Part shown: positions 19,188 through 30,739 of the stretch, piece after piece
Position numbering within the stretch: position 1 is the first letter of the stretch
Layout: each line of letters starts with the position of its first letter
Origin: Pieris napi
Lineage: Eukaryota > Arthropoda > Insecta > Lepidoptera > Pieridae
Reading direction: 5' to 3'
Assembly: GCF_905475465.1 (NCBI RefSeq)
Contig: NC_062244.1
Coordinates: 11,712,001 to 11,776,000 of the forward strand
DNA: 64,000 bases
Position numbers and translations under genes: made by a program
Notes under the pieces: model-generated
Told to the model about the DNA's origin: nothing
Database searches by the model: none
Seen by the model: the letters and a program-made list of their open reading frames with translations, nothing else

Positions 19188-19405
19188 ATTTATAAAATGT
19201 AACAGGTGGTTGGGACATGTGCACCGAATGGCGGACGGCAGAACCCCAAGGTCCTTACTAAACTCACAACCTGGTGGCAAGAGAAATCCCGGTAGACCGA
19301 GACTGCGTTGGTTGGAAAAAACTGACAAGGATATCGAAACAATAGGGGTGCAAAATATTCTTACTTGAGGAGGCTAAGGTACACAAGGGGCTGTTTAGCC
19401 ATTGA
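19188..19405 (+). pseudogene. RTE-type LINE tail (RWLGHVHRMADGR)
   Basis: Plus-strand reading RWLGHVHRMADGRTPRSLL, NSQPGGKRNPGRPRLRW and EKTDKDIETIGVQ, then stop. This is the basic C-terminal tail after the RT domain of RTE-like LINEs. The same family, more decayed, is at 30740-31385. Confidence 0.75.
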
Positions 19406-19664
19406 TGATGATCATGATAGGCACGAATAGAGTCTGGCTAACGAAAGTAGATACTGGATTTTTTTGCAAACTTTTTTTAGTGTTGTCACTAAAGTTAGTA
19501 CGGTCAAATGTCTTGATATTTTTTTATTTTAAATAAGTACATATTAGTTTTAGTTACTTTAGATAATGTTATTGTTCTTTTACAGATAGTCTTGAGATTA
19601 TTAGCCAACGGTTATGAATTTAAGAAAAACAAAAATAAACGTTCATTATTAATTGAACGATATG

Positions 19665-19765
19665 ATATAGCTGCGTGGTTAAATTTAAAATATGTAAAAT
19701 AATTGTAAATAAAAAAATACATAACTTCAATCCGGTAAAAAAGGGTTTTTCTTAATATATTTACT
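19665..19765 (+). repeat. Repeat block shared with 13215-13280 and 33790-33845
   Basis: AATACATAACTTCAATCCGG followed by TAAAAAAGGGTTTTTCTT recurs at all three places. It looks like the 3' end of a dispersed element of unknown type. Confidence 0.55.
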
Positions 19766-20084
19766 GTTAAGAAAAGCGTATGACTCTCATAGATAAAAAA
19801 CGTATGGGTTTGACATACTACATAGGTATACATATCATATTATACCTATATGATATTATATAGTCAGCAAAAGTTTAAAGTAAGTAGAATAAAATACAGA
19901 GGCGCGTAAATAACCTTAGGCTCGATAAAATAGGTCATCTAAGAAGTCGTTGAATCCCAAAGGTTATAAATTCCGCCAAATTGATCCCAAAACTTCAGTT
20001 TGTATTAAAATGCAGATTCCGGCGGCGAACTTGTTCTGAATAAATTACTTAAAGGCTTTTTATATCACAAACATCACATGGGTA

Positions 20085-20332
20085 AAAAGTTTACATGGTG
20101 AAATGGTTGCAGCACCTTACAAACAATGTGTGAAACAAAAACCTGGGCGATTAAAAAGAGTGGCGGAGAGTTTAGTGCCAGTTCTTCTCTTCCGTTCTAC
20201 GCCCTTGATTTGAGAACTGGCAGTAAATGTAAAATTACAAGCATTTAATGTATATTGCTTTTTTTGACGTTCAAATGAAAATGTACCCTACATTGTGTTA
20301 CTTATATGAATTAATGATTTTGATTTTTTGAA
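20085..20332 (+). repeat. Retroposon 3'-end repeat (CCAGTTCTC family)
   Basis: Plus-strand copy with AAAAAGAGTGGCGGAGAGTT, TTGATTTGAGAACTGGCAGT, TGTATATTGC, GTGTTACTTATATGAA and a TGATTTTGATTTT tail. The simple TGA-rich tail marks the 3' end of a reverse-transcribed element. Confidence 0.7.
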
Positions 20333-20339
20333 CTGAAAA

Positions 20340-21655
20340 CTATGTTTCATCTTTCGGGTTCTATGTTCGTGAAGTTATGATGGAATACAATGAAGTAATA
20401 GATAAAAAATATTCCAGTTTCTATCTATAATTAATGTTAAATAAAATTGTGTTGTTACGCGATTACTATAACACAAATATAAACGCTAATTTATTATCAT
20501 TCTCTGTGGCAAAACTATTTGAATTAGTGTTAGCACACGTTTGTATTAAGTACTAAACAGTGGTAAGTGAAATTTTTTTACACAAGAACAAAGTTTCTTC
20601 CTCTTAATAGAGACTTTAAATAGTGTTATTGAACACATTCTTATCTTAAATATCCTTGAGACATTAGTCTTAAGAGATCTAGATCATAATGTTCCATGAT
20701 GTCTCAGTAACGACACAATTATTAAAAAAAAACTGTAGCATATTAAAAAAATCATGTATGCCAAAAATATTAAAACCCCATGCTTTTCTGTGTAGTCATT
20801 TATTTGAGTACAATGTCCTTTTTCATCTATTGTGAGTTTTATAAAAAAGAAGATCGCTTATTGTTTAAACAAATAAATAATAATAGATAAATTAGTATTA
20901 TTAGTGTTAAAATATTCTCTACGAAATCAAGTTTATTAGATTTTAGTTTGTAACATGCTGAATTTTCCATCTCGTACAGCGTTATCGTAGTACAATGTGA
21001 GCGAACTAGTCCATTTATCTTTCCACTAAAATGGCTTCAAACGTTCAACCTTGAATAAAAATGATTTCTAGCTCATATTCACACGAATATGTTAGTAAAA
21101 GCTGTGAAAGGATAACTATACGGAATATTTTAGGGGCTGCGAATAAAATATAAGTGTTATTGGTTCGTATAATTCCATCTAGATTCGAAAAAAAAGTTGC
21201 GTGAACAAGATTAAGATTATTTACATAAAATTCTTGTATGTCTAAATGCAATACATTTTTGACCATTCCCACTTAGCATACGTAAATAAACCACACGCCA
21301 TCCATTTCATTAGTGAAACTAGTAGATTCAAATAAACAGCATCATCTTGTAGACTATTATCAAGAGACAATAATTATACATTAACAAGATTTGTATTTTT
21401 ATTAAAATATCCTTTTAGTTCGTGCAAAATCAAAGTACCTAAACATAATACTATTAGTAAACACAAAAGATTAGAACGTGTAGGTACTTAAGACTTTTAA
21501 AATCTACTGAGGTTAGGTTAGTAACAAGTCCGTTCCGCACGAAGTCTCGAAATAAAAGTGAGTCAACGCCGGTGTTGCCACAAGATGGCGTTAGGTTTCT
21601 GCTACAAGATGGCGTTAGTCCGCTTACAATACTATTATACAAAATTACTCTATTT
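20340..21655. other. No gene seen
   Basis: AT-rich sequence with only short shadow frames. I could not assign repeats here except general similarity to intergenic DNA. Confidence 0.35.
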
Positions 21656-21659
21656 TTTT

Positions 21660-21885
21660 AAGCCTCTCCCAATCAAGGCCTCTAAGGATCTCCAGTCTGT
21701 CTCTATCTCTGTCACGGGTAAGTTGCACCCAGCTCGGGCCAGCCGTTTTGATGATGTCATCTACCCGTTTCGTGAGCGGTCTTCCTCTGTATCGTTTCCC
21801 AATATGGCCCTTGTGCATCTATACCGGGTTGCCCTTATGGTCCATCGAGCGTCTGACAGTCTTGCTACGTACCCTCTATTTTTAC
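21660..21885 (-). pseudogene. RTE-type LINE tail, antisense, frameshifted
   Basis: The minus strand reads RYRGRPLTKRVDDIIKTAGP, then SWVQLTRDRDR and LEILRGLDWERL. RGRP-x-x-R-x-DDI-x-x-x-AGP-x-W is the standard C-terminal motif of RTE-like reverse transcriptases. The upstream half (LSDARWTIRATR) is in another frame. Confidence 0.75.
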
Positions 21886-22382
21886 AAACTAAACAAATAT
21901 GTATATTTGAATTTGGAATTTGTCATTCTTATAAAACCCAATTGTGTTTTTTTCTGCGCCAATCTATTTTAAATATCCTTGTGACATTAAAATTAAATAA
22001 CACTAATTTAAAGTAAACATGTTCATATTACATTAAGCAATAAATAAAAGTGTGAAAATGTTTCACTGTGATCGCATTATTAAACAATTTTCCAATACAT
22101 TTATCAGATTGAAGTTTTCCTATCAATATACGAACGTCCGTTTTATCATTTAATGACCCGTATATTTATTGTAAATGTATGAAGGTTGGAACTCTTTCGT
22201 ATGAAACAAGATCTCTAGAGAATTTTTTAGTGAAAGGGAATTGAAACTTAAAGAATTTCGTGATAGTTTAGTTCATTATATATCAATTTGATAATCCACC
22301 AATAATTTATATTGTTTAGCGTTTTTATATTAGTACCTAACTGACATACAAACCAAGTAATCTATATTTATATTACCATCAT

Positions 22383-22637
22383 CGGACGTCAAGGCAGAAC
22401 ATGAAATACCATCCGTATTACCTTGACGTCCGTCAACTGACCGTTTATTAAGGCAGTTTTTCTGAGCACCACTATGTGGAACCAGCTGTCCACTGAACAA
22501 TTTTCGAAGCAATTCGTTTTAGGGTCCTTCAAGAAAAGAGCCTACCAATTCTCAAAAGGCCGGCAACGCACTTGCGAGACTCTAGCAATGTGAGTGTCCA
22601 TGGGCCAAGCCCAAGCCCGTTTGCGCCCTGTTATATA
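22383..22637 (+). pseudogene. LINE ORF2 C-terminus and 3' end (MWNQLS...FKKRAYQF)
   Basis: Plus-strand frame fragments: TMWNQLSTEQFSKQF, VLGSFKKRAYQFSK, then the noncoding tail GTGTCCATGGGC and GCCCGTTTGCGCCCTGTTAT. Same LINE family as 32440-32722. Damaged by several small indels. Confidence 0.7.
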
Positions 22638-22656
22638 AAAAAAATCAAAATGTTAT

Positions 22657-22700
22657 TGTGTGTGTGTATAAAATGCAGTAATTGTGTGTGTGTGTGTTTT
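22657..22700. repeat. TG-rich microsatellite
   Basis: Two TG runs (TTGTGTGTGTGT and TTGTGTGTGTGTGTGT) separated by TATAAAATGCAGTAA. It directly follows the LINE 3' end at 22637, so it may have grown from that element's tail. Confidence 0.7.
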
Positions 22701-23449
22701 TAACAATGAACTCTGTTCCTTTTTTATCTTATAGTATCAGTTCAGTAGTGAATGTGCCATTTTATTTTCAAGTTTTACAAATTTTACTGGCTATTTTGCA
22801 TAGCGACTCGGTATGGTGTATAAAACTGGTATTTTCATGTAAATGTTACCATTTTTTCAGTGGACTTTCATTTATTTTCAGGGCAACAAACTTTATTAGC
22901 GAAATGCACTTAAAGCTTTAGCTGACGCCGCTAGAGCGATATGAGCCAGTTTGTTAAGGGACACACTGCCGTCTAAAATCCGTTTTTTTTAATTATTGAC
23001 GTTAAACGAAATGCAGACACGAAGACCAACCTTGATTATTTCAAGGGGTGACCACAGTGACCAGATACTGAGTGTATGCAGAAATTTAATTTATTTAAAT
23101 CCCGCTGCCAACATTGGTCCTTCGATCCGGATATCAAAATAATTCAAATAACCTAACTTAGTGTACAAAGGTTCATGGTAGTTTACTATTAAAGAGTTGA
23201 AGATTTAACGCGAGACGCTGTCCAGCAGTGATCGTCAACAAGCTGAACCGACAACGACCATACAGAATACGCTAATTGAAAGATAGGGTATGTTGGTATA
23301 TAATAGACGGGCACATGTAAAGGTTAGTAGTATGCTAGGAATTACGTTGTTTACTCCCATTGTAAACTCTTCTTAGTTACGTAAAGTGATTTAAGCTCTA
23401 ATAATGATCGTTCTTAATATACAATTATTATTTTTATATAATAACTAAC

Positions 23450-23780
23450 GGATCCGACAGACGTTGTTCTGTACATACGTCTTACATACAAATATCTAAT
23501 AATGTAAATCATTCTCGCCTCCACTTCTACACACAACTTATTTCATCAAAATCTGTCCAGCCGTTTAGGAGTTTAATTACGAGCACATGCACAGATAATT
23601 TATATGTACCAGTATGTTTATTTGCTGTATAGATAAATAACCTATATACCGACTGCTGCGCCATCTGCCGGGCTGATTTGTGAATCTAAACCATCCAAGC
23701 GCCACTCAAACGCATAAAAATAATTCAAATGAATACAGCCGTTTAAGAGGATACAAAGACAGGACAGTATATAAAGATAA
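23450..23780 (-). mobile_element. Helitron-like fragment (CGTTTAGGAGTTTAATTACG)
   Basis: Minus-strand order matches 59885-60115: AAACGGCTGGACAGATTTTG (here GTTTAGGAG, GTCCAGCCG), then AAATCAGCCCGGCAGATGGC. These are conserved interior sequences of lepidopteran Helitron-like elements. Ends not resolved. Confidence 0.45.
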
Positions 23781-23844
23781 TAATTAATTATAAGTCCATA
23801 TTGTTCTTATTATATTACAATATTATTCTAAAAATTATATTAGT

Positions 23845-24148
23845 GAGAGCAGTGTTGGCCTAGTGGCTTCAGCTTGCGACTTTCATACCTGAGGTCGTAG
23901 ATTCGATCCCCGGCTGTGCACCAATGGACTTTCTTTCTATGTGCAAAATTAACATTTGCTCGAACGGTGAAGGAAAACATCGTGCGGAAACCGACTTGTC
24001 TTAGACCCAAAAAGTCGGCAGCGTGTGTCAGGCACTGGAGGCTGATCACCTTCTTGCCTATTAGATTTAAAAATGATCATGAAACAGATTCAGAAACCAA
24101 GGCCAAGACCTAAAGAGGTTGTAGCGCTACTGATTTATTTATTTATTA
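23845..24148 (+). mobile_element. tRNA-derived SINE, near full length (copy 1)
   Basis: Head AGCAGTGTTGGCCTAGTGGC (box A TGGCCTAGTGG), GATTCGATCCCCGGCTGTGC (box B), body GTGAAGGAAAACATCGTG, TTAGACCCAAAAAGTCGG and CTAAAGAGGTTGTAGCGCTA, tail TTTATTTATTTATT. Internal RNA polymerase III promoter boxes at tRNA-like spacing identify it. This family has at least five longer copies here. Confidence 0.9.
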
Positions 24149-24164
24149 TATTAGTAGCTTAGGT

Positions 24165-24458
24165 TTAATAGCATTCCATGCAATAACCCATGTAAGGACA
24201 ATCCAGCCATCCCGCGATTACAGCCAGTATACTGTTAGAGCTACATTTAAAGAGGTTATATATTTTGCCAGCTACTGTTTCCGACCGTATATCACCCGAG
24301 TGTTGGCCGGTCAGACGCTGCAACATAAGCACTCTCCACTGCAAACAAAGAGGCGTTCGCGTTGTTACTTTGAACATCACAGACATTTCAAAACCCGCTT
24401 GGATTTTGGTCGCCATTGTTGCTTGGACGTTAACACTTTGTTTGTCCTTGGAAGCCAT
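24165..24458 (-). CDS. Unassigned 97-residue open frame between two SINEs
   Basis: An ATG-initiated frame, less AT-rich than its surroundings, in the gap between two SINE copies. It begins MASKDKQSVNVQATMATKIQ and ends in a Cys-rich CPYMGYCMECY. I recognise no domain. A TATATAA string lies about 30 bp before the ATG. The opposite strand is also open (24265-24534), which weakens the case. It may be a small gene, a decayed exon or chance. Confidence 0.22.
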   Translation of the reverse strand: MASKDKQSVNVQATMATKIQAGFEMSVMFKVTTRTPLCLQWRVLMLQRLTGQHSGDIRSETVAGKIYNLFKCSSNSILAVIAGWLDCPYMGYCMECY

Positions 24459-24644
24459 TATGTACCCGACAGTGAGTGATTATATAAACGTAACAAAGAT
24501 CAATTGTTTTGGATCCATCAACATTTATTATTGAATGCTCTTCATCAAAAGGTAGAGGATCTTTTTTTAAGAGATATATCGTGTCGCGACGATATTGCGC
24601 AAATAAAAATTAATATGTGCACAGTAGGTTAAAAATCGTGTATT

Positions 24645-24932
24645 GGCAGTATTTGTAGGCCTTGTGGCTTCAGAGTGCGACTCTCATCCTGAGGTCGTAT
24701 ATTCGATACCCGACTGTGCACCAATGAACTTTCTTTCTATATCCGTATTTAACATTCGCTAAAACTGTGAAGGAAAACATCGTGAGGAAACCTTAGACCC
24801 AAAAAGTCGAAAGTCCGTGTCAGACACAGGCTGATCACCTACTTACCTATTTGATTGACAAATGGTCATGAAACAGACCTGAGGCCTAGACCTAAAAATG
24901 TTGTAGTGCCATTGATTTATTTATTTTTTTGT
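24645..24932 (+). mobile_element. tRNA-derived SINE (copy 2, diverged)
   Basis: GGCCTTGTGGCTTCAGAGTG (box A region), CGTATATTCGATACCCGACT (box B region), body ACCCAAAAAGTCGAAAGTC and TGATCACCTACTTACC, tail TTGATTTATTTATTTTTTT. More mutations than copy 1, so it is older. Confidence 0.85.
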
Positions 24933-25299
24933 GTCACCTAAAAACGCCTAATGAGCTTGTTATCCACAAACAATAAAATATGAATATTTTGATAATTTAA
25001 TATTTAATGTTTAACATAAATCGTTCGAATAAATAAATAAATTTAAATAACTATAGCACAAATCCTTCATACGTAAAATCCATAGTTTAATCTAGGTTAT
25101 TGGTATATTTTAGTTAATCTAAGGATTTTTAAACTCAACGGAGCGCGTGATGGGTTTAACACACAGTGGACAAATCTACTGGGCCAGAAAACCTATCCAA
25201 ATATATAATTTCATACCTAAATAAATAAAACTGCTAACAGAAATTTAGTGAGAAAGGTTATTTCTTTATTTATTAAAATTAGATGAGTAATCATTCGTC

Positions 25300-25595
25300 A
25301 GAGACGTGATGCTCTCGTTCTCCATCTCTTATATTCCATCTGTTCAAACCTAAAACTTCTTCTTATCTCAAAAACGATTTCAAATTGTTGTGAGCTCATA
25401 ACTAGTCTACGCTCTTCCGGAAACTATATCCTTGAAATCCCACCTCAAAATCCTTTCTTGGTGAATCCTTTAAAGTCTCTGTAGTAAAGCTAGGGAATTC
25501 ACTTCCCGTTCCTATCTGCTTAACTCCTCTATCTTCCTTTAAATCTCAACTGTATAAGCAGTATAGTCCATATCGTATCCCTACCTTTCAAACTA
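25300..25595 (+). pseudogene. LINE ORF2 C-terminus remnant (KLGNSLPVPI)
   Basis: Plus-strand reading VVKLGNSLPVPICLTPLSSF then KSQLYKQYS resembles the LWNSLP...SFK..L end of Jockey-like LINE proteins. Upstream frames are broken. A second retroposon begins at once after it at 25606. Confidence 0.45.
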
Positions 25596-25605
25596 ACTCA
25601 AAATC

Positions 25606-26690
25606 AAAATACGTTTATTCAATTTAGATGCGTCTTAGGGCATGCTTATGAATGTCAAAAACGTTTACAAAATTCGCGAAAGAGCAGGACTACGCCATCC
25701 GTTCGGAGGCCTTGTTCTGAGAAGAACGGGCAAGAAACTCAACAGTCATTAAAGTTACATAAGTAAAAAAAAAATAGAAATCTGTTCTTTGATTTACCAC
25801 ATTCACCATTACACACAAATCAAATTATAAGAATATAATTAGAATTATTGCCATGCGTTTTTATCTTCTAGGTAGTCATTGACTGTGTAGTAACCTTTAC
25901 GCATTAAGGTTTTTTTGATGTGTTTTGAATCTGTTTAAAGGCAGTTCCAATATTTCACTAGGAATCATGTTATAGCAGCGTATACTAAGGGTCGATTCGA
26001 CCAAACAAGAGTAAATCTTAATCTTAGAATAAATCGTCAGTTAATCGAGAGTAAATCAATTTTACGTTTTACCAACTACAAATTCTAAGAATAGTGGGCT
26101 TATTCGGGAATTGCTACTATACCGCCGTTTCGCATGGAATAACAGCTATTCCTAGAATAATTTAATGGCGTCAGTCAGTCCAATCAGCTGATTTCTGTCA
26201 TTTCACAAATATGTATTCTGTGTTTTAATTTCAAGTCAACGCAACGCACTAAATTAATAGTCTATAATTAACTAAAAATAATAATTAATAGTCTTTATTT
26301 GCCGAGTTTTATTTTCGTTCACCATTCTCTTGCTATTCGCGTATTGTTATTCCTAGGACAATTATACTATCGATTACGTGGACAAACGACTATGGATTTA
26401 CTCGAGATTAAAATCATGGAATAGATTATTCTTGGTATAGTTACTCGTGTATAAATTGAAGTTTGGTCGAATCGACCCTTAGGCACATAAATGAAGTACT
26501 GATCTGAAATTATCGCGATTTATGTGTCGTAGTTTTCACTTCTTGCGCTCACCTTATCTAATTTCTTTTCTCATAGTGGTTGCCTGGAAGAGATCGCTCG
26601 AAAGCAGTAAGGCCGCCACTTGCCCTCCAAAAAGGAGGGCAAGGTTAATGTAACTAATAATAAATAACAGACCCACAAATTTAGTGTCAA
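25606..26690 (-). repeat. LINE-derived repeat split by a TIR element
   Basis: The left piece (25606-25987) is a copy of 447-790: ACGTTTACAAAATTCGCGAA and GGCCTTGTTCTGAGAAGAAC. The piece right of the insertion (26480-26690) contains GCCTGGAAGAGATCGCTCGA and AGTAAGGCCGCC, a sequence common in lepidopteran retroposon 3' ends. The TIR element at 25988-26479 interrupts it. Confidence 0.6.
25988..26479. mobile_element. TA-flanked TIR element (492 bp) nested in LINE repeat
   Basis: AGGGTCGATTCGACCAAAC at the left; the right end GTTTGGTCGAATCGACCCT is its perfect inverse. Flanking bases are TA on both sides, as expected for a Tc1/mariner-type target. Within the TIR, GGTCGATTCGACC is itself palindromic. 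The interior has further inverted pairs (TTCTAAGAATAG and CTATTCCTAGAATA) and no frame. Confidence 0.85.
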
Positions 26691-27172
26691 TATAATTTTT
26701 GAAAAGGCACTTCGTTATACATACTATAGAATATAAACGATAAATACGTGTTTATTAAATTACTATTTCAACAAAACGTGCGAAAATAACTAAGTTTTCA
26801 AAAGTTTGTGCCTTTAAACGATGCCGTATAAACTCTATGAATACATTGAAGATATCCAATTTTCTTCTTAGACTTACACGATATTGTGAAATATATTTCA
26901 GAAGATTTTTCGTACTACGCTAGTTTGTTGAATACTTTGAGAATGTTAATTCGAAACGTTAACTCGACCATCCACTACCATAATGGGACATTAGCATGAT
27001 CGTTCGATGCTTGATTAAAAGGACATTAGGTAATTTTCCATTCTCTTATAATAATTTGTTTTCTGAAATAAGGTCAAAGCTCTCTACATAATTAACAACG
27101 ACTGGAAGCCATTTTTTCTATAACGTATCAGTAAAGTATTTCCAAACCAATCCGACTTGTGCAGCAGCGGTT

Positions 27173-27474
27173 GCAAGCAGTGTTGGCCTAGTGGCTTCAG
27201 CGTGCGACTCTCATCCCTGAGTTCGTAGGTTCGATCCTCGGCTGTGCACCAACGGACTTTCTTTCTATGTGCGCATTTAACATTGGCTCGAACGGTGAAG
27301 GGAAACATCGTGAGGAAACCAGCTTGCCTTAGACCCAAAAAGTCGACGGCGTGCGTCAAGCACAGAAGGCTGATCACCTACTTGCCTATTAGATAACCAA
27401 ATGATCATGTATCAGATACAGAAATCTGCGGACAAGACCTAAAGAGGTTGTAGCGCCATCGATTTATTTATATA
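27173..27474 (+). mobile_element. tRNA-derived SINE, near full length (copy 3)
   Basis: CAGTGTTGGCCTAGTGGCTT (box A) and GTAGGTTCGATCCTCGGCTG (box B), body GAACGGTGAAGGGAAACATC, TTAGACCCAAAAAGTCGACG and AGACCTAAAGAGGTTGTAGC, tail TTTATTTATATAATT. Best preserved head of the copies here. Confidence 0.92.
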
Positions 27475-28149
27475 ATTGTTCAAATTAAAAACATATACGT
27501 TATTCAGTGTCATTTTTCTTTTATAGATGTATATATTGGTTTTACTAAAGATCGCAAGGCCACAAGTCGAGGCGATCTATTAGGAAGGTGTCGACTTGCA
27601 GCCAACAATAGATTTGGCCGACAGCCTCCATTACCGAGAAATAATATATTTCACAGCTACACAAGACCATGTACAAAATGTTTTACAGTTTACTCTAGAG
27701 ATAAAGAAAAGCTATGTCGATTATAGAAATGTGTGCATTTTGATTGGATAAACAACATGGCGGATGCAGCAATGTTTATGGTGTGTACTAGTATAATCTG
27801 TGATTTATATTTTTTATATTTATATTTAGTGACTTAACAAAAATCGTTAACCTATTAGAGGAAGATCTTTTGTTGGTAACCAATTGTATAATTAATGTAA
27901 TTAAATTATAATGTTGATTCAGATCTGCGTCAAATAGCTAACGAAGGTGTTTTCAATCCCGTAAATTTATACATCACAGAAACACACAACTAGATAACCC
28001 GCTTTTGTCTAGTTGTGTGTAAATTACGAACACAAAATATTTGTAAAATGGGTGGATGAGTAATTGTTTGTCTATTGTCTATGGTACATTTTAATGCAAT
28101 AAAGTTAGATTTAGTACTTGCCAAGATTCACTGTTAAGGTTTTATGAAA

Positions 28150-28460
28150 GATCAGGGGCAAACGGGTGTAAGGCTAATCTGATGTTAAGTGTTACATGGA
28201 CACACACATGGACACTTAATGCCAGAGAACCCGCGATTGCGTCGCCGGCACTTTTAGAATTGGAACGCTCTTGAAGGACCCTAAGTCGAATTGGTTCGGA
28301 ATGGGCAGCTGATTCCACATAATGGAGGTGTGCGGCAAAAACTGCCTTAAAAACGCTCAGTTGTGGAACGACGAACGGAGGTAATACGGGTGGAATTTCG
28401 TATTCTGCATCGATGTCCGATGGTGAAACTCTGCAGTTTCCGAACAACTCCTCTGAGAAC
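28150..28460 (-). pseudogene. LINE ORF2 C-terminus and 3' end, antisense
   Basis: Plus-strand hallmarks CAGGGGCAAACGGGTGTAAG, TTGAAGGACCCTAAGTCGAA, GGGCAGCTGATTCCACATAA, AAACTGCCTTAAAAACGCTC. Same family and orientation as 56375-56645. Several indels break the frame. Confidence 0.75.
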
Positions 28461-28544
28461 TCTCCATTTCCTTATTAATGTATTTCTACTAAAACAATAA
28501 ATAAAAAGTTATGTTTTATAACTCTCTTACAATGACAATTGTAG

Positions 28545-28725
28545 GACTTGCTACGCTGTAGCCACATACGTAGCGTATATATAGTATAAGGAAAAACGGC
28601 TTATATGTTAAAGGTAGGTGGTTAAATTTATGGGCCTATAATTTCAGGTAAATACATAAAATGGTGCTTAATCAAACATATTGGGTTAATTGCTGCGAGT
28701 CGTAAAAGTCATTATGTTTTTATTG
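28545..28725 (+). repeat. Uncharacterised repeat, inverted copy at 45716-45905
   Basis: Shares GGGTTAATTGCTGCGAGTCG, GGGCCTATAATTTCAGGTA and a GCTACG...TACGTA region with the reverse complement of 45716-45905. No coding frame and no ends recognised. Confidence 0.5.
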
Positions 28726-28867
28726 CTTGTAGCAAAGTATTCTAAATTTTGGATTTCTTAATTGTTGGTAAATCAGTTAATTGGTGAAGAATACGTATAA
28801 TATAATGATAATAATAATAATAGCCTTCATTTTCCGAAACTCTGTGATCTTCTTGTATTATGATCCT

Positions 28868-29047
28868 ATATATTATCGTATCCATATCCGCTTGCGTCGC
28901 TTGCGTCGCTTTATCTGCTGGCTTATCGGGGTTTCTCGGCAGCGCTCCCAAAGTTGCTCGTTGGAGATCTTCTCGGGCCAGTAGATACCCAGAATACGGT
29001 GAGGACAGCGGTTCACGAAGACTTGGAGTCGGTGCGAGGAAATTGCA
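28868..29047 (-). pseudogene. LINE RT C-terminal fragment (NRCPHRILGIYWPEKIS)
   Basis: The minus strand reads LQVFVNRCPHRILGIYWPEK then ISNEQLWERCRETPISQQI and KRRKRRKR. This is the conserved F-x-NRCLRRIL-x-I-x-WP...I-x-N-x-x-LW...PI-x-x-QI-x-RRK segment of RTE-type LINEs. A duplicated CGCTTGCGT unit near 28889-28908 expanded the basic tail. Confidence 0.8.
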
Positions 29048-29059
29048 TTGATGGTGTGC

Positions 29060-30130
29060 GTGATTATTTAAATCAAGCACACTTATACATCAATTTATAA
29101 GAACTTTATTTTAATATAAGTATTGTATCTTATTTTTTAAGTATCACATAGAAAAGTGGGTTCTACTGCGGTCTGCGAGCTGGTGACATGTTTCATAGTT
29201 TTTTTTTAATATAAATTATACCTTTTCTACTCCCCTGCCATTGTGTCCAGGGACTTTTTCTATCTCTAAACTTCACATCACACGTCTTGCGAAATACGCT
29301 CCGGCAACATCGGTCATATTTTTGTTTATAATATTCATAGGTGAGCTGGGACGCAATTCCTCGCGAGACCCGTGCTTGATAGTTACTATTTTTCATCTTA
29401 ACCTAAATTGTTCCTCTTTTTTCAGCCTCCACTTTTGCATCTCCTCCGCAGCTTTATAGAACTCTAGTGGAGTGGCGCACTGATTAGATCGTAAAAGTAA
29501 AATATTATGTCCTTAAAATTTCCATTAAAACAAAAGATCACCTAGATAGACTCTTCTAGTAGTAGTAATATGTTTTCCTCATAATAAAATATAGGATTTA
29601 GTACCTTATTAAATTCCAATAGCGAGATTTATACCATAAAGTTCATTCACACGGCCGATATTTTTATCGCGCGATTTAATCTCCCATTAAAACTGAAGTA
29701 GGGCGCTGTGAAAAATAATTCGCAACTAGAAAAACCGCTTGGTTCTCACGAAACTACACGTTCGTGGTAATCGTATAAAATTGTTTTTGCCATCGTAATC
29801 GGTGAAAACAATATCTGAGGCGAATTCTCAACAATTTTTTTTAAAGCGACAATTTCAGTTTTCAAAAGCTCAAAAGTAATTTCTATACAATTTGATATAT
29901 ATATATATATATAGTACAAATAATATTCTCTTCGATTTGAGTTCGTTCTTCTATTTAGCTCTAAATACGCTCACGGTGCCCTCCGTAACTTCTCCATACA
30001 AAATTATTTTTCTCTATTACCATAGTTACAAGATTTTACTGTCAGTGTGTAGCCTTATGTGGATGTGAGATTAGACTTACCTACACCTCTCTTTAATTAA
30101 TGTCGTTTTTGTAATAAAAGTCACTCATGT
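29060..30130. other. No gene seen; includes a TA microsatellite
   Basis: AT-rich intergenic DNA. A pure TA run lies near 29895-29913. The frames on both strands around 29193-29459 mirror each other and show no protein family. Confidence 0.4.
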
Positions 30131-30136
30131 AATTTA

Positions 30137-30228
30137 GAAAGAAAGTCCATTGGTGTACAGCCGGGGATCGAACCTACGACCTCAGGGATGTGAGTCACAC
30201 GCTGAAGCCACTAGGCCAACACTGCTCA
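30137..30228 (-). mobile_element. SINE head only (truncated copy)
   Basis: The minus strand starts AGCAGTGTTGGCCTAGTGGC and reaches CCAATGGACTTTCTTTC, where it stops: the tRNA-related head (box A and GTAGGTTCGATCCCCGG box B) without body or tail. Confidence 0.85.
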
Positions 30229-30359
30229 ATTTTTTAAAACTTAGTCACATATAATTTGTTTTTTGCTCAGGATTTTATTTAATCATTTTATTTCATTTTT
30301 GTTCGTGTCAATTAAATAATATACTTAATACGTTTAAGGAGGTTTATTTTTAAACCGGA

Positions 30360-30500
30360 CAATATTTATTTATTGAAGTTTACCACATCATGCCTTATAC
30401 TATATCTACATTACAAGCTCTTTTATCTAAAACAATTTTGCTAAACATAAAAGTTACAAAAAAATACTAAAAATGTTTGTTAAGCAGAAAAAAAAACTTT
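30360..30500 (+). repeat. Dispersed repeat shared with 62543-62690
   Basis: TTATTTATTGAAGTTTACCA, CTATATCTACA, AAGCTCTTTTAT and GTTAAGCAGAAAAAAAAAC recur in the same order and strand at 62543-62690. Element type not recognised. Confidence 0.55.
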
Positions 30501-30739
30501 ATTATACATAGTAAAAGCAATACGTCTCGATTAGGATACTACACATACAATTGTGGCTTAATCTACATTAATAGTGTTCCAATAAAATCGTCACGGAAGC
30601 AGTAATTTCGTAAGTTAGCCACATCTGTCACTGGGCCAAGTTAATTTGGGCCAATCTCGTTAACTGATCTCCCAGAGGGTTATCGCAAATGATTAAGTTC
30701 CAGTATCTATTAAACACACATAAGGAATATAACTGAATA

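Noticed and set aside
21558..22016. 152-residue plus-strand frame as a gene
   Set aside because: Most of it is the antisense of an RTE-type reverse transcriptase tail; no independent coding signal.
23916..24113. Frames within SINE copies (also 27084-27377, 46032-46299, 58098-58325)
   Set aside because: Both strands of the SINE happen to be open for 60-100 codons; the same translations recur in each copy, so they reflect the repeat and not genes.
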